Positions 32,924 through 41,971 of a stretch of 64,000 bases of DNA are shown one piece after another (position 1 is the stretch's first letter; each line of letters opens with the position of its first letter). Source of the DNA: JAJFUE01 sp041687335. GTDB taxonomy: Bacteria; Sumerlaeota; Sumerlaeia; MVZB01. The DNA is taken from positions 1-64,000 of the forward strand of contig JAWLCE010000024.1 of the NCBI GenBank assembly GCA_041687335.1, in the 5' to 3' direction. The position numbers were made by a program, and so were the translations under genes. Under the pieces are notes generated by a model that did no database searches, was not told where the DNA came from, and worked only from the letters and a program-made list of their open reading frames with translations.

Positions 32924-33736
32924 TTAAAGACCCAGCACGTCTTTCATCGTGTATTGGCCGGGGCGCCGGCCGCTGAGCCATTCAGCGGCCAACAGCGCCC
33001 CGTTCGCAAAAATCTGGCGGCTGCTGGCACGATGCGTCAGCTCGATCCGATCCCCGTTCCCGGCAAAGACCACCGTGTGGTCGCCGGCCACATCGCCCCC
33101 ACGAAGGGCATGAATGCCAACTTCGCCACGCCGCCGCGCCCCCGCCTGACCCTGCCGGCCATGGCGGCTGTCGCGCTCATATTCGCCACCGGTCGCCTCG
33201 AGCACGACCTCGGCTAATCGGCGCGCCGTGCCGCTCGGCGCATCCTGTTTATGATGATGGTGCATCTCAACGATTTCAATATCATAATCCGGCCCCAGCA
33301 GCCGCGCGGCCTCGCGAGCAAGCCAGAAAACGATGTTGACCCCCGCGCTGGTGTTGGGCGTCGCCAGCACCGCAATCTGTTCGGCAGCGGCTTTGACCTG
33401 CCGCAACTGTTCGGGTCCCATTCCTGTGGTGCCAATCAGGGCCGCACAACCCATGCTGATATTCCATGACAGGCGTTCGGCCAGGGCCTCGGGCAGCGCG
33501 AAATGAATCGCCACGGTCCCCGGCTCAACCTGGTCGGGCGGTGCAGCCGTCAGAGTGACCGACTCCGGCGCCCCGGCCACCAATTCCGATATCGGCTGGC
33601 CCAGCAGCGGGTGATCGGCGTGGTCCACCGCCCCCGCGATTCGCCAGCGCTCCGGCTGGCGCACGGCCTCGGCCATGATCATCCGGCCCATCCGGCCGGC
33701 AGCGCCGATCATTACGATTGGTACGGGGGCGCTCAT
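32924..33736 (-). CDS. dapB: 4-hydroxy-tetrahydrodipicolinate reductase
   Basis: 270 residues from the ATG at 33736 (GAAGGA SD; an earlier in-frame start lacks one). NAD(P)H-binding GAAGRMGRM at the N-terminus, VAIHFALPEAL, GTTGM, ATPNTSAGVNI, and the catalytic loop EMHHHHKQDAPSGTARRLAE with the conserved His and Lys. C-terminal GIHALRGGDVAGDHTVVFAG matches bacterial DapB. It acts in lysine/diaminopimelate synthesis, needed for peptidoglycan in this diderm. dapA is not adjacent. The TMTC-like gene follows on the same strand. Confidence 0.96.
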   Translation of the reverse strand: MSAPVPIVMIGAAGRMGRMIMAEAVRQPERWRIAGAVDHADHPLLGQPISELVAGAPESVTLTAAPPDQVEPGTVAIHFALPEALAERLSWNISMGCAALIGTTGMGPEQLRQVKAAAEQIAVLATPNTSAGVNIVFWLAREAARLLGPDYDIEIVEMHHHHKQDAPSGTARRLAEVVLEATGGEYERDSRHGRQGQAGARRRGEVGIHALRGGDVAGDHTVVFAGNGDRIELTHRASSRQIFANGALLAAEWLSGRRPGQYTMKDVLGL

Positions 33737-33948
33737 GCTTGTTCCTTCGGGTCGAGTTGGCACGTCGGGGCCTGCAACCCCGCCTCCCTCAGATTTCCAG
33801 AAAATGACAGCCGTGGCAATCCCTTATTCGCCAGCTGTCGACGCACAGCCTGGCGGCCACTGAAAAAATTTGGTTTGCAGCGGCCTCGCGATGACATATC
33901 TTGTCTGATGTAGATTCCGATCGCCCCATGCGGGGGGAGGTATTGAAG

Positions 33949-35184
33949 GTGCCTGAATATTCATACGAAGCGCTCGACAAGGGTGGCAAACAAGTCAAGG
34001 GCGTCATCGATGCCGCCAATGAAGATGTCATCATCGAGAAGTTGCGCGACATGGGGTACTACCCGCTTCGGGTGACCCCCAACAAGCGCGGCAAGGCCGG
34101 CCAAACCGACATCCTCTCCTTGCCCATCCTGCGCCATATTTTCCATCGCATCAAGACCAAGCACATCATGACCTTCACGCGCCAGCTGGCTACGCTGATT
34201 GATGCCGGCCTTCCCATCATGCGTTCGCTGACGATCCTGCGTGAACAGGTCGAGTCATCGATTTTCAAGGGCAAGATCAGGCAGATGGCGGTCGACATCG
34301 AATCGGGCGCGGCCCTCTCCGATGCCATGGCCAAACATCCGCGCCAATTTGACAGACTTTACATCAATATGGTGCGCGCCGGCGAGATCGGCGGCGTGCT
34401 CGAACACGTGCTCAACAAGATTGCCGAGTTCCTTGAAAAGCGCGAGTCGCTCAAGGGCAAGGTCAAGTCAGCCATGATGTACCCCATCGTCGTCATGTTT
34501 CTGGCCACCGGCATCGTCGGCTTCATCCTGGTGTCGATCATCCCCAAGTTCGAAGGCATTTTCGACATGCTTGGCGGCGAGTTGCCGCTGCCCACGCGCA
34601 TCCTGATCGAAGCCTCCGATGTCCTCATCTACCGCACTTGGCAGCCCCTGATCGTCATCATCATCCTTGTTGTGATCTACAAGCAGATCAACAAAACCCG
34701 CAACGGCAAGTATCTGTTCGACCGGATGAAGCTCAAGATGCCCGTCTTTGGCGAACTGTTTCGCAAGATCGCCATCACCCGCTTCGCCAGCACGCTCTCG
34801 ACCCTGATCAACGCCGGCGTGCCGATCCTTCAGGCGCTCGACATCGTGCGCGACAGCTCGGGCAATGAAGTCATCACGCGCTCGATGGAAAAGATTTACC
34901 AGTCCGTCAAGGATGGTGAATCGATTCACGAACCGCTCTCGCAAGAGCCGGTCTTTCCCCCGCTGGTGGTCCACATGATCGCCGTCGGCGAGGAAACCGG
35001 CGCCATCGACCACATGCTGACCAAGGTCGCCGAGGCCTATGAGCGCGAAGTCGATGACACCGTCAATGCGTTGACCTCGATCTTGGAACCGGTGCTGATT
35101 GTGTTCCTGGGCGTGCTCGTCGGCGGCATCGTCGTCGCCCTCTACCTGCCGCTGTTCGAACTGCCGCGCCACGTCGGCAAGTAA
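33949..35184 (+). CDS. GspF/PilC-type inner-membrane platform protein (solo copy)
   Basis: 411 residues from GTG at 33949, preceded by GGGGAGG at 8 nt; the longer frame from a TTG at 33901 has no SD and adds no conserved residues. PEYSYEALDKGGKQVKGVIDA is the GspF N-terminus; the two T2SSF domains (about 75-195 and 275-400) carry FTRQLATLIDAGLPIMRSL, HPRQFDRLYINMVRAGEIGGVLEHVL, then FASTLSTLINAGVPILQALDIV and HMIAVGEETGAIDHMLTKVAEAYE, with three membrane helices. It assembles the pseudopilus or type IV pilus. It is not beside the gspE-gspF pair at 44.6-47.6 kb, and its sequence differs from that GspF, so the organism has at least two such systems. Confidence 0.93.
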   Translation: MPEYSYEALDKGGKQVKGVIDAANEDVIIEKLRDMGYYPLRVTPNKRGKAGQTDILSLPILRHIFHRIKTKHIMTFTRQLATLIDAGLPIMRSLTILREQVESSIFKGKIRQMAVDIESGAALSDAMAKHPRQFDRLYINMVRAGEIGGVLEHVLNKIAEFLEKRESLKGKVKSAMMYPIVVMFLATGIVGFILVSIIPKFEGIFDMLGGELPLPTRILIEASDVLIYRTWQPLIVIIILVVIYKQINKTRNGKYLFDRMKLKMPVFGELFRKIAITRFASTLSTLINAGVPILQALDIVRDSSGNEVITRSMEKIYQSVKDGESIHEPLSQEPVFPPLVVHMIAVGEETGAIDHMLTKVAEAYEREVDDTVNALTSILEPVLIVFLGVLVGGIVVALYLPLFELPRHVGK

Positions 35185-35202
35185 GCAAACAGCGTAGAAT
35201 CA

Positions 35203-35251
35203 AATCCGCCTGAAGGCAGCATTCTGTCAGCCTTCAGGCGGATTGCTTTTT
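35203..35251. terminator. Strong intrinsic terminator after the solo gspF
   Basis: A perfect 15-bp stem (AATCCGCCTGAAGGC with GCCTTCAGGCGGATT), 12-nt loop, then GCTTTTT. It ends the plus-strand gspF and, between convergent genes, may also act for the dnaJ-family gene. Confidence 0.85.
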
Positions 35252-35267
35252 CCAGTCGGCTCCCGCG

Positions 35268-36368
35268 TTACGTGCGAGGATTGAATGTCGAGACCCGCGC
35301 CAGCCGCTCGAACAGGTCGCGCTCCTGATCGTTCAATTCCTTCGGTATCTTGATCGAAATGCGCATGTAGAGGTCACCGCGCGCGCCGCCCTTGAGTGGC
35401 CAGCCGCGCCCCTTGAGGCGCAATCGCTTGCCGCTCGCCATCCCGGCTGGGATGTTGACCTCGGCTGGCCCCGCCGGGGTCGTGACGCTGATGCGCCCGC
35501 CCAGCGCGGCCTCCCAGGGCGTCAGCGGCAGCTCCATCACCAGGTGGTCGCCCTCAAGCTTGTAACGCGGATCCGGCGCCAGGCGCACGGTAATCAGGAT
35601 ATCCCCCGTCTGGCCACCGATGCTGCTCCCCTGCCCGCGCAACCGGATTTTCTGGCCGTCACGGATGCCCGCCGGAATCTTGACATCATAGGTCTGCGTG
35701 GACGCCGGTCCACCCGGCGCGCCGCGTTGAAAAGCAATTCTCCGTGTCGTGCCGCGCAGCGCATCCTCGACTGAGATGGTCAATTCCGTCTCGACATGGG
35801 CTCCTGCGGTTTGCCCCATCCCGAAACCCGGCTGTGGCCCGCCCGTAGCGCCCGCGCCGCCGCGCAACCGGGCAAAGGGATCAGCCTCTTCGCCGCCCAT
35901 GTTCATGCCGGCGAAAGGATTCCCCCCGCGCCCGCCGCCACCACCGAATAGCGTCTCAAAAAAATCGCTGAAGGACCCGCCGCTGCCAGGCCCATGAAAG
36001 GTGAAGGTTGCCCCGCCCGGGCCTGTAAAGACCTGCTCGGCCCCCGGCCGTGCCCCCGGCTGTCCAGCTGGCCGCCGGCCGCCACCAAAAAATTGTCCGA
36101 ATATATTGCCCAGATCATCTGGATTGATCTGCTGGCCCGGCCGAAAGCTGGTCCCAAGGCCGTCATAGGCGCGCCGCTTGTCGGGATCGCGCAGGACCTC
36201 ATAGGCCTCACTGACTTCCTTGAATTTCTCCTCCATCCGCTTGTCGCCGGCGTGGCGGTCGGGATGATACTTTGCCGCCAGTTTGCGGAAGGCTTTCTTG
36301 ATCTCATCGGTGGAGGCTTCGCGAGCGACCCCCAGTATCTTGTAGTAATCCTTGTATTCGATACCCAT
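35268..36368 (-). CDS. DnaJ-family co-chaperone without zinc finger (CbpA/DnaJ-C type)
   Basis: 366 residues from the ATG at 36368 (MGIEYKDYYKILGV), which is the standard J-domain start; an earlier in-frame start adds a non-conserved stretch. J-domain at 1-70 with HPD in KYHPDRH. A G/F-rich linker (FGQFFGGGRRPAGQPGARPG, GGGGRGGNPFAGMNMGG) follows. The cysteine-rich zinc-finger region of DnaJ is absent, so the protein is of CbpA type. The C-terminal substrate-binding beta domains (ELTISVEDALRGTTRRI, DVKIPAGIRDGQKIRLRGQG, ITVRLAPDPRYKLEGDHLVMELPL) are intact. It delivers clients to DnaK. No dnaK/grpE nearby. Confidence 0.95.
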   Translation of the reverse strand: MGIEYKDYYKILGVAREASTDEIKKAFRKLAAKYHPDRHAGDKRMEEKFKEVSEAYEVLRDPDKRRAYDGLGTSFRPGQQINPDDLGNIFGQFFGGGRRPAGQPGARPGAEQVFTGPGGATFTFHGPGSGGSFSDFFETLFGGGGGRGGNPFAGMNMGGEEADPFARLRGGAGATGGPQPGFGMGQTAGAHVETELTISVEDALRGTTRRIAFQRGAPGGPASTQTYDVKIPAGIRDGQKIRLRGQGSSIGGQTGDILITVRLAPDPRYKLEGDHLVMELPLTPWEAALGGRISVTTPAGPAEVNIPAGMASGKRLRLKGRGWPLKGGARGDLYMRISIKIPKELNDQERDLFERLARVSTFNPRT

Positions 36369-36495
36369 GAGCTGGCGCACAACCTCGCCCCAAGATCGTT
36401 CCAACACGCGGCCTCGGTCCGCTCAAAAACTCATCCTATCACACCAAAACCGGCCTGTGGAGGGGGGATTCCGTGTTCGCGGGCCTTCCCGATCG

Positions 36496-37275
36496 CTAAT
36501 CCGTCTCCGGCTTTTCCATTCCCGCTCGCGCAAAGCTGGCTACCCAGACCTCGCGTGCGCCAGCCTCGCGTAACACACGCGCGCATTCGTTCACCGTCCC
36601 GCCGCTGGTCACGACGTCATCGATCAGCAAGATGCCGCGATTGACGATCAGGTGGCCGCGCTGGAGCCGGAAGGCACCACGGATGTTGCCTTCGCGTTGT
36701 TCGCGCGGCACAAGAGCCTGGCGGCGGGTGTGACGCACGCGCCGCAGCAGCCGCGGCTCGAATGGCAATCCCAGCACTCCCGCCAGCGGGCGACCCAGCA
36801 CAATGCTCTGGTTGAAGCCGCGCCACATTCGGCGCAAGGGATGCAGCGGCACCGGGGCACATACGTCCAGCCGCCCGCGCAGGCGCGAGAGTGCAACGTC
36901 CAGCCGGTCGCACATCAACAGGCTCATCAGCCGCCCCAGCTTGATCCGTCGCCCGTATTTGAACTGATGAATGCAACGTGCGGCCATCGGCCCATACCCG
37001 GTCAGGCTGAAGACGCCTTGATAATGGGCGCTGGGCGACGGGCACAGGCGGCAGCGACGCCCGGGGTCGGGACCCGAGCCGAAGCCCGCCCCGCCGCATA
37101 AGTCGCAGCGCCACTCGGTCCGTGCCGCCAGCAGGTCACGACAGCCGGCACAGACAACCATGTCACCACGCTCCAGCCGAGCAAGGCACAGCGGACAGAC
37201 GGGGGGATAGATGAAGTCGAGCGCCGCGCCAGCCCAGGCGCGTACGGGTCGGACGTTGGCCGCCGCCAGCTTCAC
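36496..37275 (-). CDS. comF: ComF-family phosphoribosyltransferase-like protein
   Basis: 259 residues. N-terminal double zinc finger: CPLC, CAGC, CDLC and CRLC pairs within the first 70 residues. Then ALLRYFKY-type core here as GPMAARCIHQFKYGRRIKL, VPLHPLRRMWRGFNQS and the PRPP-binding loop GILLIDDVVTSGGTVNECARVL. ComF proteins belong to the type I PRTase fold and are needed for DNA uptake in competent bacteria, though their wider role is uncertain. The N-terminal TSS-like start (MKLAAANVRPV) overlaps by 4 nt the end of the GT39/phosphoesterase gene, so it is translated with it. The pilus genes elsewhere in the window would fit a competence role. Confidence 0.9.
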   Translation of the reverse strand: MKLAAANVRPVRAWAGAALDFIYPPVCPLCLARLERGDMVVCAGCRDLLAARTEWRCDLCGGAGFGSGPDPGRRCRLCPSPSAHYQGVFSLTGYGPMAARCIHQFKYGRRIKLGRLMSLLMCDRLDVALSRLRGRLDVCAPVPLHPLRRMWRGFNQSIVLGRPLAGVLGLPFEPRLLRRVRHTRRQALVPREQREGNIRGAFRLQRGHLIVNRGILLIDDVVTSGGTVNECARVLREAGAREVWVASFARAGMEKPETD

Positions 37276-39776
37276 GGCCCGGTGGTGACCGACCCGCCGC
37301 GCGTCAATGCTCCAGCGTCGATCTCTTCGCCGTCGCGGTTGATCGCACGGAACTCCAATCTGTCGGCGGTCGCCTCCAGCAGGATGAAGCCGGTGCGCGC
37401 ATCGTAGCCGGCCTCCAGCATGGGTGCATCAGCAAACTTCGCCTCCTCGACTCTCCCGCTCCAGCCGGTGTTGAAGAATATCGGATCGTCCTCGCGCGGG
37501 CGAAGGCGCTCATACCATGGGTTGCCCCCCCAGCTGACCACGTCCACCCGGTGACGGCGCAGCAGCGGCAGCAGGCTCTCGGCAAGAGGCTCAGAAACCC
37601 GCCCTCGTCCCGCAGCCGTCAGCAGCGGAGCGTGCAGGCCGACCAACCGCCAAGTGGCGCGCGAGGCCACCAGCTCCGCCTCCAGCCAGCTCAGTTGTTC
37701 CTCCATCGCGGCCGCATCGTCGCGCATGGGCTCCGAATCCAGGATGAAGCAATCGATCAGCCCATCGCCCAGCGTCGCCCGGTAATAACGCTGTCCGCCC
37801 ATGTTGAACGGCGGATAGCGCGTCTGAAGGAATGCATAAGATTGATCCTCGTGGCCGAGCGCGGCATGAAAAACAGTCCCGCGCGCCAGAGGCCGGCGGA
37901 AGGTGTTCTCGAAACTCTCGATAAAGTCGAGGTGGTTGAACACCGTTGGGCCATGGATATTGTTGCCCAGCAGGATCGCATGGTGGATCGGCAACTCGGC
38001 CGCCCGGCGGTCCATCTCGTGGCCCACGCTGCGAGCGGACTGCGTGCGCGTGCCCGTGTTGCCCAGCAGCGCCACGCGCATCGGCGCTACATACGGCGGC
38101 GAGGCACCGACCGGCCGCACGAGATACATCACATCGGCAGGATGCTCGAAATCCGTCCCCTGCGGATTGACCGTCAACTGAACCAGCCCGGGGTGCTCCG
38201 CCAGCCGCGATTGATCCCCCCGCGCAAACAAGATCGCAGGTTCATCCAAACGCCGACGCAGCGCCTCAACGTCAGGCTCCGGCGCCATTCCCTGATCCGC
38301 TCCAAAGTAGTAGCGGTAAAGACCCGGCACATCCTCGCCGAGGTAATACGTCGGAGCGCGATGAATCGCCGCCAGTTGTTCGGCGCGTCGAAAGTAATGG
38401 ACCGTGGGGCGGATGAGGTTTTCGCGCTGCAGCCAATCGCCAAGGAATGACGCGACCGCGGCAATGAACAGCAGCAGGGACATCGTGGCGAGCCGCGAGG
38501 TCGTCTCAAATTGCGTATAGATGATGCCATGGCGGCTCGCACGCACCGTCCAGACGACCCAGCTGATCGCGATCAGCGCCAGCAGTGCCAAGCCCAGGTC
38601 CGACTCGGTCAGGATCGCCAAAAATATGCCCACGGCAAGAGCAAGGATAATCGCCACGCGCAGCACGCTGCGGAAGATCTCGGCCGCGCGCGTCTCGAAA
38701 TTCCAACGAAAGAGGGCATCGGTCGCCAGCAGCGCAACCAGCACCGCCAGCGGCGAAACCAGTAATCCGGTCCAGGGACTTGCCAGCGTCAGCAGCAGAC
38801 CTCCGGTCACCAGCAGCATCATCCAGTAGACCAGCGTCGGTGAGCGGTCCTTGCGACTCCAGACACGCCCGGCCATCACCAGCGCCAGCGCCAGCCACGG
38901 CAGCGAGGCCAGAACCATCACCGCCAGGCCCGGCAACGTATATCGCTCCGGTTGACCGACCATCGGCAGAGCCAGTGCCAGCCAGGCTCCCCACGCCTCG
39001 CTGGCCGCATCGGGCCAGGCCAGCCCCACCGCCAGCGGCCACCAGCCCCCCAACGCAAGCGCCAGCGCCATCCCCGGCAGGTGTATCCAATCCACCCGTC
39101 GCAGTCGGTATGAGCGTGCCGCCAGCATGTAGGGCACCAGCGGAAGGAGCAGGGCCAGCGGACCATAAATCAGGGTCGAGAGCCCCGCCAAGACATAGCC
39201 CCACAACAACCAGACCCGCCACGGGCGACCCGCATAAAAAGAGCGCCTGGCCTCGAGTGATTCGCCCCAGCAAAACGCCGCACCCAGCGCCAAAACGGCG
39301 TAAATCATCGCAGGTGTGCCCGAACGCGAGGCCGCCACGATCAGCGGATTGGTCAGGATGATCAGTCCCGCCAGCAGGGCAAAACCTTCCGCCGGCGCAT
39401 CGACCATATCCTCGCGGCCATAGCGCTGCGCATGATTATAGAACCACCAGGCCCCCAGCAGGGCCAGCAACAGGCCCCCGAGCGCCCCCGGGAAACGCAC
39501 ATGTGCGGGTTGAACATCATCGGTGAGGCGCGCGGCCAGTTTGACCGACCACAGGTGCAGCGGCGAAACATCCAGTTGCGGCCGGCCCTGCTCCACCGGC
39601 GCCAGCCAAAGACCCTCCGCGTTCATGTCTCGCGCATGGGCGGCGATCCGCGCCGGGGCATCCAAGTGCAACTCCGGGTCGTGCAGGCGATAAAACTGCA
39701 GCAGAACTCCCAAGGCCAGCAGCAACGCCGCCGCCAGCAGGATCCCCAGCGTCTGCCGATTCTGCTCGACCATCAT
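37272..39776 (-). CDS. GT39-like membrane module fused to a degenerate acid-phosphatase-like domain
   Basis: 834 residues from the ATG at 39776; a longer frame begins at 39860 with no SD. The N-terminal 470 residues have about ten to twelve helices with ArnT/PMT-like landmarks (LHLDAPARIAAHARDM, LDVSPLHLWSVKLAARL, AHVRFPGALGGLLLALLGAWWF). The Asp-Glu of active GT39 enzymes appears as DA. The C-terminus (from about 565) aligns with tartrate-resistant acid-phosphatase-like metallophosphoesterases: VALLGNTGT (usual GD.G), LLGNNIHG (GDNIY), AALGHEDQ (GNHD/E), VGLHAPLL (kept His) and SWGGNPWYER (GHDH.YER). Nearly all metal ligands are replaced. A catalytically dead sensor or binding domain is likely. 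Overlaps comF by 4 nt. Confidence 0.75.
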   Translation of the reverse strand: MMVEQNRQTLGILLAAALLLALGVLLQFYRLHDPELHLDAPARIAAHARDMNAEGLWLAPVEQGRPQLDVSPLHLWSVKLAARLTDDVQPAHVRFPGALGGLLLALLGAWWFYNHAQRYGREDMVDAPAEGFALLAGLIILTNPLIVAASRSGTPAMIYAVLALGAAFCWGESLEARRSFYAGRPWRVWLLWGYVLAGLSTLIYGPLALLLPLVPYMLAARSYRLRRVDWIHLPGMALALALGGWWPLAVGLAWPDAASEAWGAWLALALPMVGQPERYTLPGLAVMVLASLPWLALALVMAGRVWSRKDRSPTLVYWMMLLVTGGLLLTLASPWTGLLVSPLAVLVALLATDALFRWNFETRAAEIFRSVLRVAIILALAVGIFLAILTESDLGLALLALIAISWVVWTVRASRHGIIYTQFETTSRLATMSLLLFIAAVASFLGDWLQRENLIRPTVHYFRRAEQLAAIHRAPTYYLGEDVPGLYRYYFGADQGMAPEPDVEALRRRLDEPAILFARGDQSRLAEHPGLVQLTVNPQGTDFEHPADVMYLVRPVGASPPYVAPMRVALLGNTGTRTQSARSVGHEMDRRAAELPIHHAILLGNNIHGPTVFNHLDFIESFENTFRRPLARGTVFHAALGHEDQSYAFLQTRYPPFNMGGQRYYRATLGDGLIDCFILDSEPMRDDAAAMEEQLSWLEAELVASRATWRLVGLHAPLLTAAGRGRVSEPLAESLLPLLRRHRVDVVSWGGNPWYERLRPREDDPIFFNTGWSGRVEEAKFADAPMLEAGYDARTGFILLEATADRLEFRAINRDGEEIDAGALTRGGSVTTGP

Positions 39777-39899
39777 GTGAAACCGTATCCCCTCTTCAGG
39801 CGCCCCGCCACCGCGCCAATATATGCCCAGCAGTATGCCGCCCCGGCCGCGGCTCGTCAAGCCGTGCCGGGGCGCAACTGTGCTGCCCGCCGGGCAATT

Positions 39900-40772
39900 T
39901 TACGAAGCGATGCCCAAACGACGCTTGATGTCGTGGAGAAGCTCGATCGCTGCGCGGATGTCGGCGATCTGGCGCTGGCGGTCAGCCTCGTTGGTCACCT
40001 CGATCTCCCGCTCGATCGTGAGGGGCCCTTCGTAGCCCAATTCGGCAAGCGTGCGGATGTAGGTTTCCATCCCCACCTGTCCCTCGTCCAGCGGCACCTG
40101 TTTCCCAAAGGTCTTGCCCGGCTGGTCACTCCAGAGCGCATCCTTGACGTGGCAGCTACGCACATTACGCCCGACCTTGCGCAGGGCCTCGATCGGCTCG
40201 CCACTACCATAGAGGATCATGTTGGCAGGATCGAAATTGACGCCCAGGTTGGGCCGCCCCACCGCCTCCAGGAACGCCAGCAGGCCGGCGGCCGTCTCCT
40301 GCCCCGTCTCCAGGTTCATGATCAGGTCGCGCTCGGCACAGGTGTCGCAGAGGTCGGCCGTCACCTGAACCAGATCCGCAAAATCCTCCGACCCGTGGTC
40401 CTCGGGGATGAACCCCATGTGGATGCCGATGCCTGGCGCCCCGAGGGCGGCGGCAAAATCGATGATCTGTCGGGTCTGGGCGATGCGCTCCTGGCGTGTC
40501 TCTCGCGGCACCAGACCCACCGTCCGCTGGGTGGTGGGAATATCAGCGTAGCTTTCGCCCGGGAAGCCGCAAAAGACGAGCGTAATTTCGATGCCCGCCT
40601 CGGCAAACTGGCGCCGCACCGTGGCGGCATGCTCGGCCGTCCGCAGCTCGATCGGCGGCGCATGCACCTGCACCGTCGGCACACCCAGCCCCGCCACCGC
40701 ATCCAGCCCAGCGCCCAATCCCTCGCCGATCGAGGTGAAGACACCGATGGGCATTTTTTCACGTGCAGCCAT
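39900..40772 (-). CDS. Sugar phosphate isomerase/epimerase (xylose-isomerase-like TIM barrel)
   Basis: 290 residues, AP-endonuclease-2 family. Start at ATG 40772 with AAAGGAG. Beta-strand ends carry VQVHAPPIEL, LVFCGFPGE, IGIHMGFIPED, LIMNLETGQE, VNFDPANMILY, SCHVKDALW and LTIEREI: the Glu, Asp, His and Glu expected to bind the metal in this superfamily (E of NLETG, D of NFDPAN, H of CHVKD, E of IERE). Likely interconverts a keto or inositol-type sugar; substrate unknown. Lies upstream of the GT39 fusion and downstream of the aldo/keto reductase on the same strand; the pair may catabolise a sugar alcohol or a lyase product. Confidence 0.9.
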   Translation of the reverse strand: MAAREKMPIGVFTSIGEGLGAGLDAVAGLGVPTVQVHAPPIELRTAEHAATVRRQFAEAGIEITLVFCGFPGESYADIPTTQRTVGLVPRETRQERIAQTRQIIDFAAALGAPGIGIHMGFIPEDHGSEDFADLVQVTADLCDTCAERDLIMNLETGQETAAGLLAFLEAVGRPNLGVNFDPANMILYGSGEPIEALRKVGRNVRSCHVKDALWSDQPGKTFGKQVPLDEGQVGMETYIRTLAELGYEGPLTIEREIEVTNEADRQRQIADIRAAIELLHDIKRRLGIAS

Positions 40773-40893
40773 CGTCGCGCTCCTTTTGGTAAAATCATTT
40801 CATCAGCAAACAAGTCGAAGCGGGCATTTTATGAAATCGCCCGCCCATGCGCAAGCACGAGCGGGCGCGGAATCCTTATGTGCCAACTGATAC

Positions 40894-41868
40894 TTACCAG
40901 GCGTAGGCCTCGGGCGCGCTGCCGCCGGGGCCCGGGAACAGCTCGTCCAACCGCGCCAGCGTGGACTCATCCAGCTTGATCTTCATCGACTCGACCGCCT
41001 GTTCCATCTGCTCGATATTACGCGGTCCGATGATCGGCGCCGTGATCGCCGGGTGGCGCATGACCCAGGCATGGGCCACATCGGCCTCGCGCAGGCCAAG
41101 CTCGCGGCAGAGCTTGGAATACTCCACGATCGACTCGCGCCAGCGCGGCACCAGGTGCTGCACCCAGTCCCGTTCCGAGCGGGTGCCCTTCTCCGGGTTT
41201 AGAGCCTTGCCACCGAGCAAACCGCCGCCGATCGGGCTGTAGGGGATGACGCCGATGCCAAGTGCCTCGCAGCAGGGCAGCACCTCCAGCTCGGGCTGGC
41301 GGCAGACCAGTGAATATTTGTGCTGTTCGCTGACCAGCCCGAGGAAGCGCCGCTCGCGCGCGTAGCCCTGCGCCATGGCCAGGTCCCAGGCAGCGAAATT
41401 ACTCGCCCCGACATAGACCACCTTGCCCTCGGCCACCAGGTCCTCGAACACCCCCCACAACTCCTCCCAGCCCACGCGCCGATCAATATGGTGCATCTGG
41501 TAGAGGTCCACGTGATCGGTCTGGAGCCGCCGCAGGCTTTCCTCCAGCTCTCGCCGGATTTTATACGCCGACAGCCCCGAACCGCGATTGGGGCCCTCGC
41601 CCATCGTGCCATAGACCTTGGTCGCCAGCACGATCCGCTCGCGCCGCCCCCCGCCCTGCGCCAGCCAGCGCCCGATGATCTGTTCGGTCAGACCGCGGGG
41701 CTCCCACCCATACATGTTGGCGGTGTCGAAGAAGTTGATGCCCAGCTCGAGCGCACGATCCATCACGCGAAAACCGTCCGCTTCGCTGGTCACGTTGCCA
41801 AAGTTCATGGTGCCAAGACAGATCCGGCTGACCTCGCAGCCGGTTCGCCCCAGTCGCGTATATTCCAT
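40894..41868 (-). CDS. Aldo/keto reductase
   Basis: 324 residues, (beta/alpha)8 NADPH-dependent oxidoreductase. Tetrad residues in place: D48 (FFDTANMYG), Y53, K84 (VLATKV) and H126 (QMHHID). NADPH-binding region PYSPIGGGLLGG and ITAPIIGPRNIEQ are present. The YGWEPRGLTEQIIGRWL and GTMNFGNVTSEADGF segments place it in the AKR11/voltage-gated-K-channel-beta-like branch that often acts on sugars and aldehydes. It lies 121 nt upstream of the isomerase gene and 103 nt downstream of the heparinase-like gene (same strand), which supports a role in degrading the products of that enzyme, but this is inference. Confidence 0.93.
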   Translation of the reverse strand: MEYTRLGRTGCEVSRICLGTMNFGNVTSEADGFRVMDRALELGINFFDTANMYGWEPRGLTEQIIGRWLAQGGGRRERIVLATKVYGTMGEGPNRGSGLSAYKIRRELEESLRRLQTDHVDLYQMHHIDRRVGWEELWGVFEDLVAEGKVVYVGASNFAAWDLAMAQGYARERRFLGLVSEQHKYSLVCRQPELEVLPCCEALGIGVIPYSPIGGGLLGGKALNPEKGTRSERDWVQHLVPRWRESIVEYSKLCRELGLREADVAHAWVMRHPAITAPIIGPRNIEQMEQAVESMKIKLDESTLARLDELFPGPGGSAPEAYAW

Positions 41869-41971
41869 GGGTTGCCTCCACTGGCATTTGATTCGAAATC
41901 GATGCTTGAACGCCCATCATTATTTCGATCCCCGCGGTGGAGGAGCAAGTTTTTTTATTTTTTGGCGTTTC

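Noticed and set aside
33758..33790. Sigma-54 promoter (TTGGCAC near 33758)
   Set aside because: The -12 part does not fit the required spacing (GGCC instead of TTGC).
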